A stretch of DNA of 40,468 nt, from contig JAEZQK010000123.1 of NCBI GenBank assembly GCA_023413135.1, positions 1-40,468 on the forward strand. Reading direction: 5' to 3'. Shown here piece after piece: positions 40,344 through 40,468 of this stretch; within the stretch, counting starts at the first letter, position 1; every line of letters begins with the position of its first letter. A model generated the notes under the pieces. It was given only the letters and a program-made list of their open reading frames with translations, was not told the DNA's origin and made no database searches. Made by a program: the position numbers and the translations under genes. Source of the stretch: Bacillota bacterium (GTDB lineage Bacteria > Bacillota > Clostridia > Christensenellales > Aristaeellaceae).

Positions 40344-40468
40344 ATCGAGTAGGAGGCTGGGCGTTAACCGGCCAGCCGACCTCTCACACCACCGTGCGTA
40401 CCGTTCGGTACACGGCGGTTCAATAGTTTGAGTGCAGTACCTCGTAGCGTTTGGATATATCATCATAT
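40344..40468 (-). mobile_element. 3' end of a group II intron (domains V and VI)
   Basis: On the minus strand a 34-base hairpin (40421-40388) has the layout of intron domain V: ACCGCCGTG pairs with CACGGTGGT (one G-U), a two-base CG bulge interrupts the second strand, and TACC/GGTA caps it with a short loop. Immediately after it is the characteristic GTGAGAGG, then a domain VI-like stem (GGCTGG with CCAGCC) and the pyrimidine/A-rich end TCCTACTCGAT, where the intron probably stops near 40344. The body and any reverse-transcriptase gene would lie to the right, outside the window. The class of intron is not assigned. Confidence 0.75.

Noticed and set aside
1..40468. CRISPR arrays, rRNA or tRNA genes
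   Set aside because: No regularly spaced direct repeats and no tRNA cloverleaf signatures such as GGTTCGAATCC were seen when reading through the window.

Overview
The window looks like chromosome from an endospore-forming, G+C-rich Clostridia-type Firmicute. The evidence is a set of sporulation genes (yqfC-yqfD, yabP-yabQ, a cotJ cluster), a Firmicute rpmH-rnpA-yidD-yidC-jag cluster, a tRNA-Trp T-box in front of the trp operon, strong AGGAGG ribosome binding sites and many SigA promoters with TTGACA/TATAAT boxes. I cannot name the genus from sequence alone. All motif matches were made by eye; nothing was searched against a database.

Left part (1-8.6 kb): the partial sporulation gene yqfD and its partner yqfC; a sodium:solute symporter; a spore-coat cluster in which CotJA and CotJB are fused, followed by CotJC; a PrsA-like foldase lipoprotein; an operon yabP-yabQ-ftsB/divIC-ppx; and a biotin transporter gene, bioY, behind a near-ideal promoter and a BirA-type operator. 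Middle (8.6-25.6 kb): two secreted proteins of unknown function; dus, a GH127-like protein and galT; a small Dabb protein that appears to share a symmetric promoter with galT; a CapD/FlaA1-type nucleotide-sugar dehydratase; a zinc-ribbon membrane protein; an overlapping DUF6530-like/GIY-YIG-like pair behind a palindromic operator; a DapA-family enzyme; and jag-yidC-yidD-rnpA-rpmH.

Right part (25.6-40.5 kb): LacI- and AraC-family regulators; a DUF4489-like small protein; the complete trpEGDCFBA operon, overlapping or closely spaced and controlled by a T-box with a UGG specifier; a large secreted YD-like repeat protein of lower G+C; and then an accessory stretch. This stretch holds a GNAT acetyltransferase with a palindrome filling its promoter spacer, an AT-rich DUF4160-like gene, a truncated phage portal gene, a cupin with a spore-type promoter box, and the 3' end (domains V and VI) of a group II intron running off the right edge.

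Most of the window is core metabolism and sporulation. I see no CRISPR array, complete mobile element, rRNA or tRNA gene. The least ordinary items are the CotJA-CotJB fusion, the symmetric galT/Dabb promoter, the GH127-like protein that seems to lack its metal/nucleophile cysteines, the coiled-coil insertion inside the PrsA parvulin domain, the overlapping DUF6530/GIY-YIG pair, and the repeat protein beside the trp leader. I did not find a convincing new multi-gene system.
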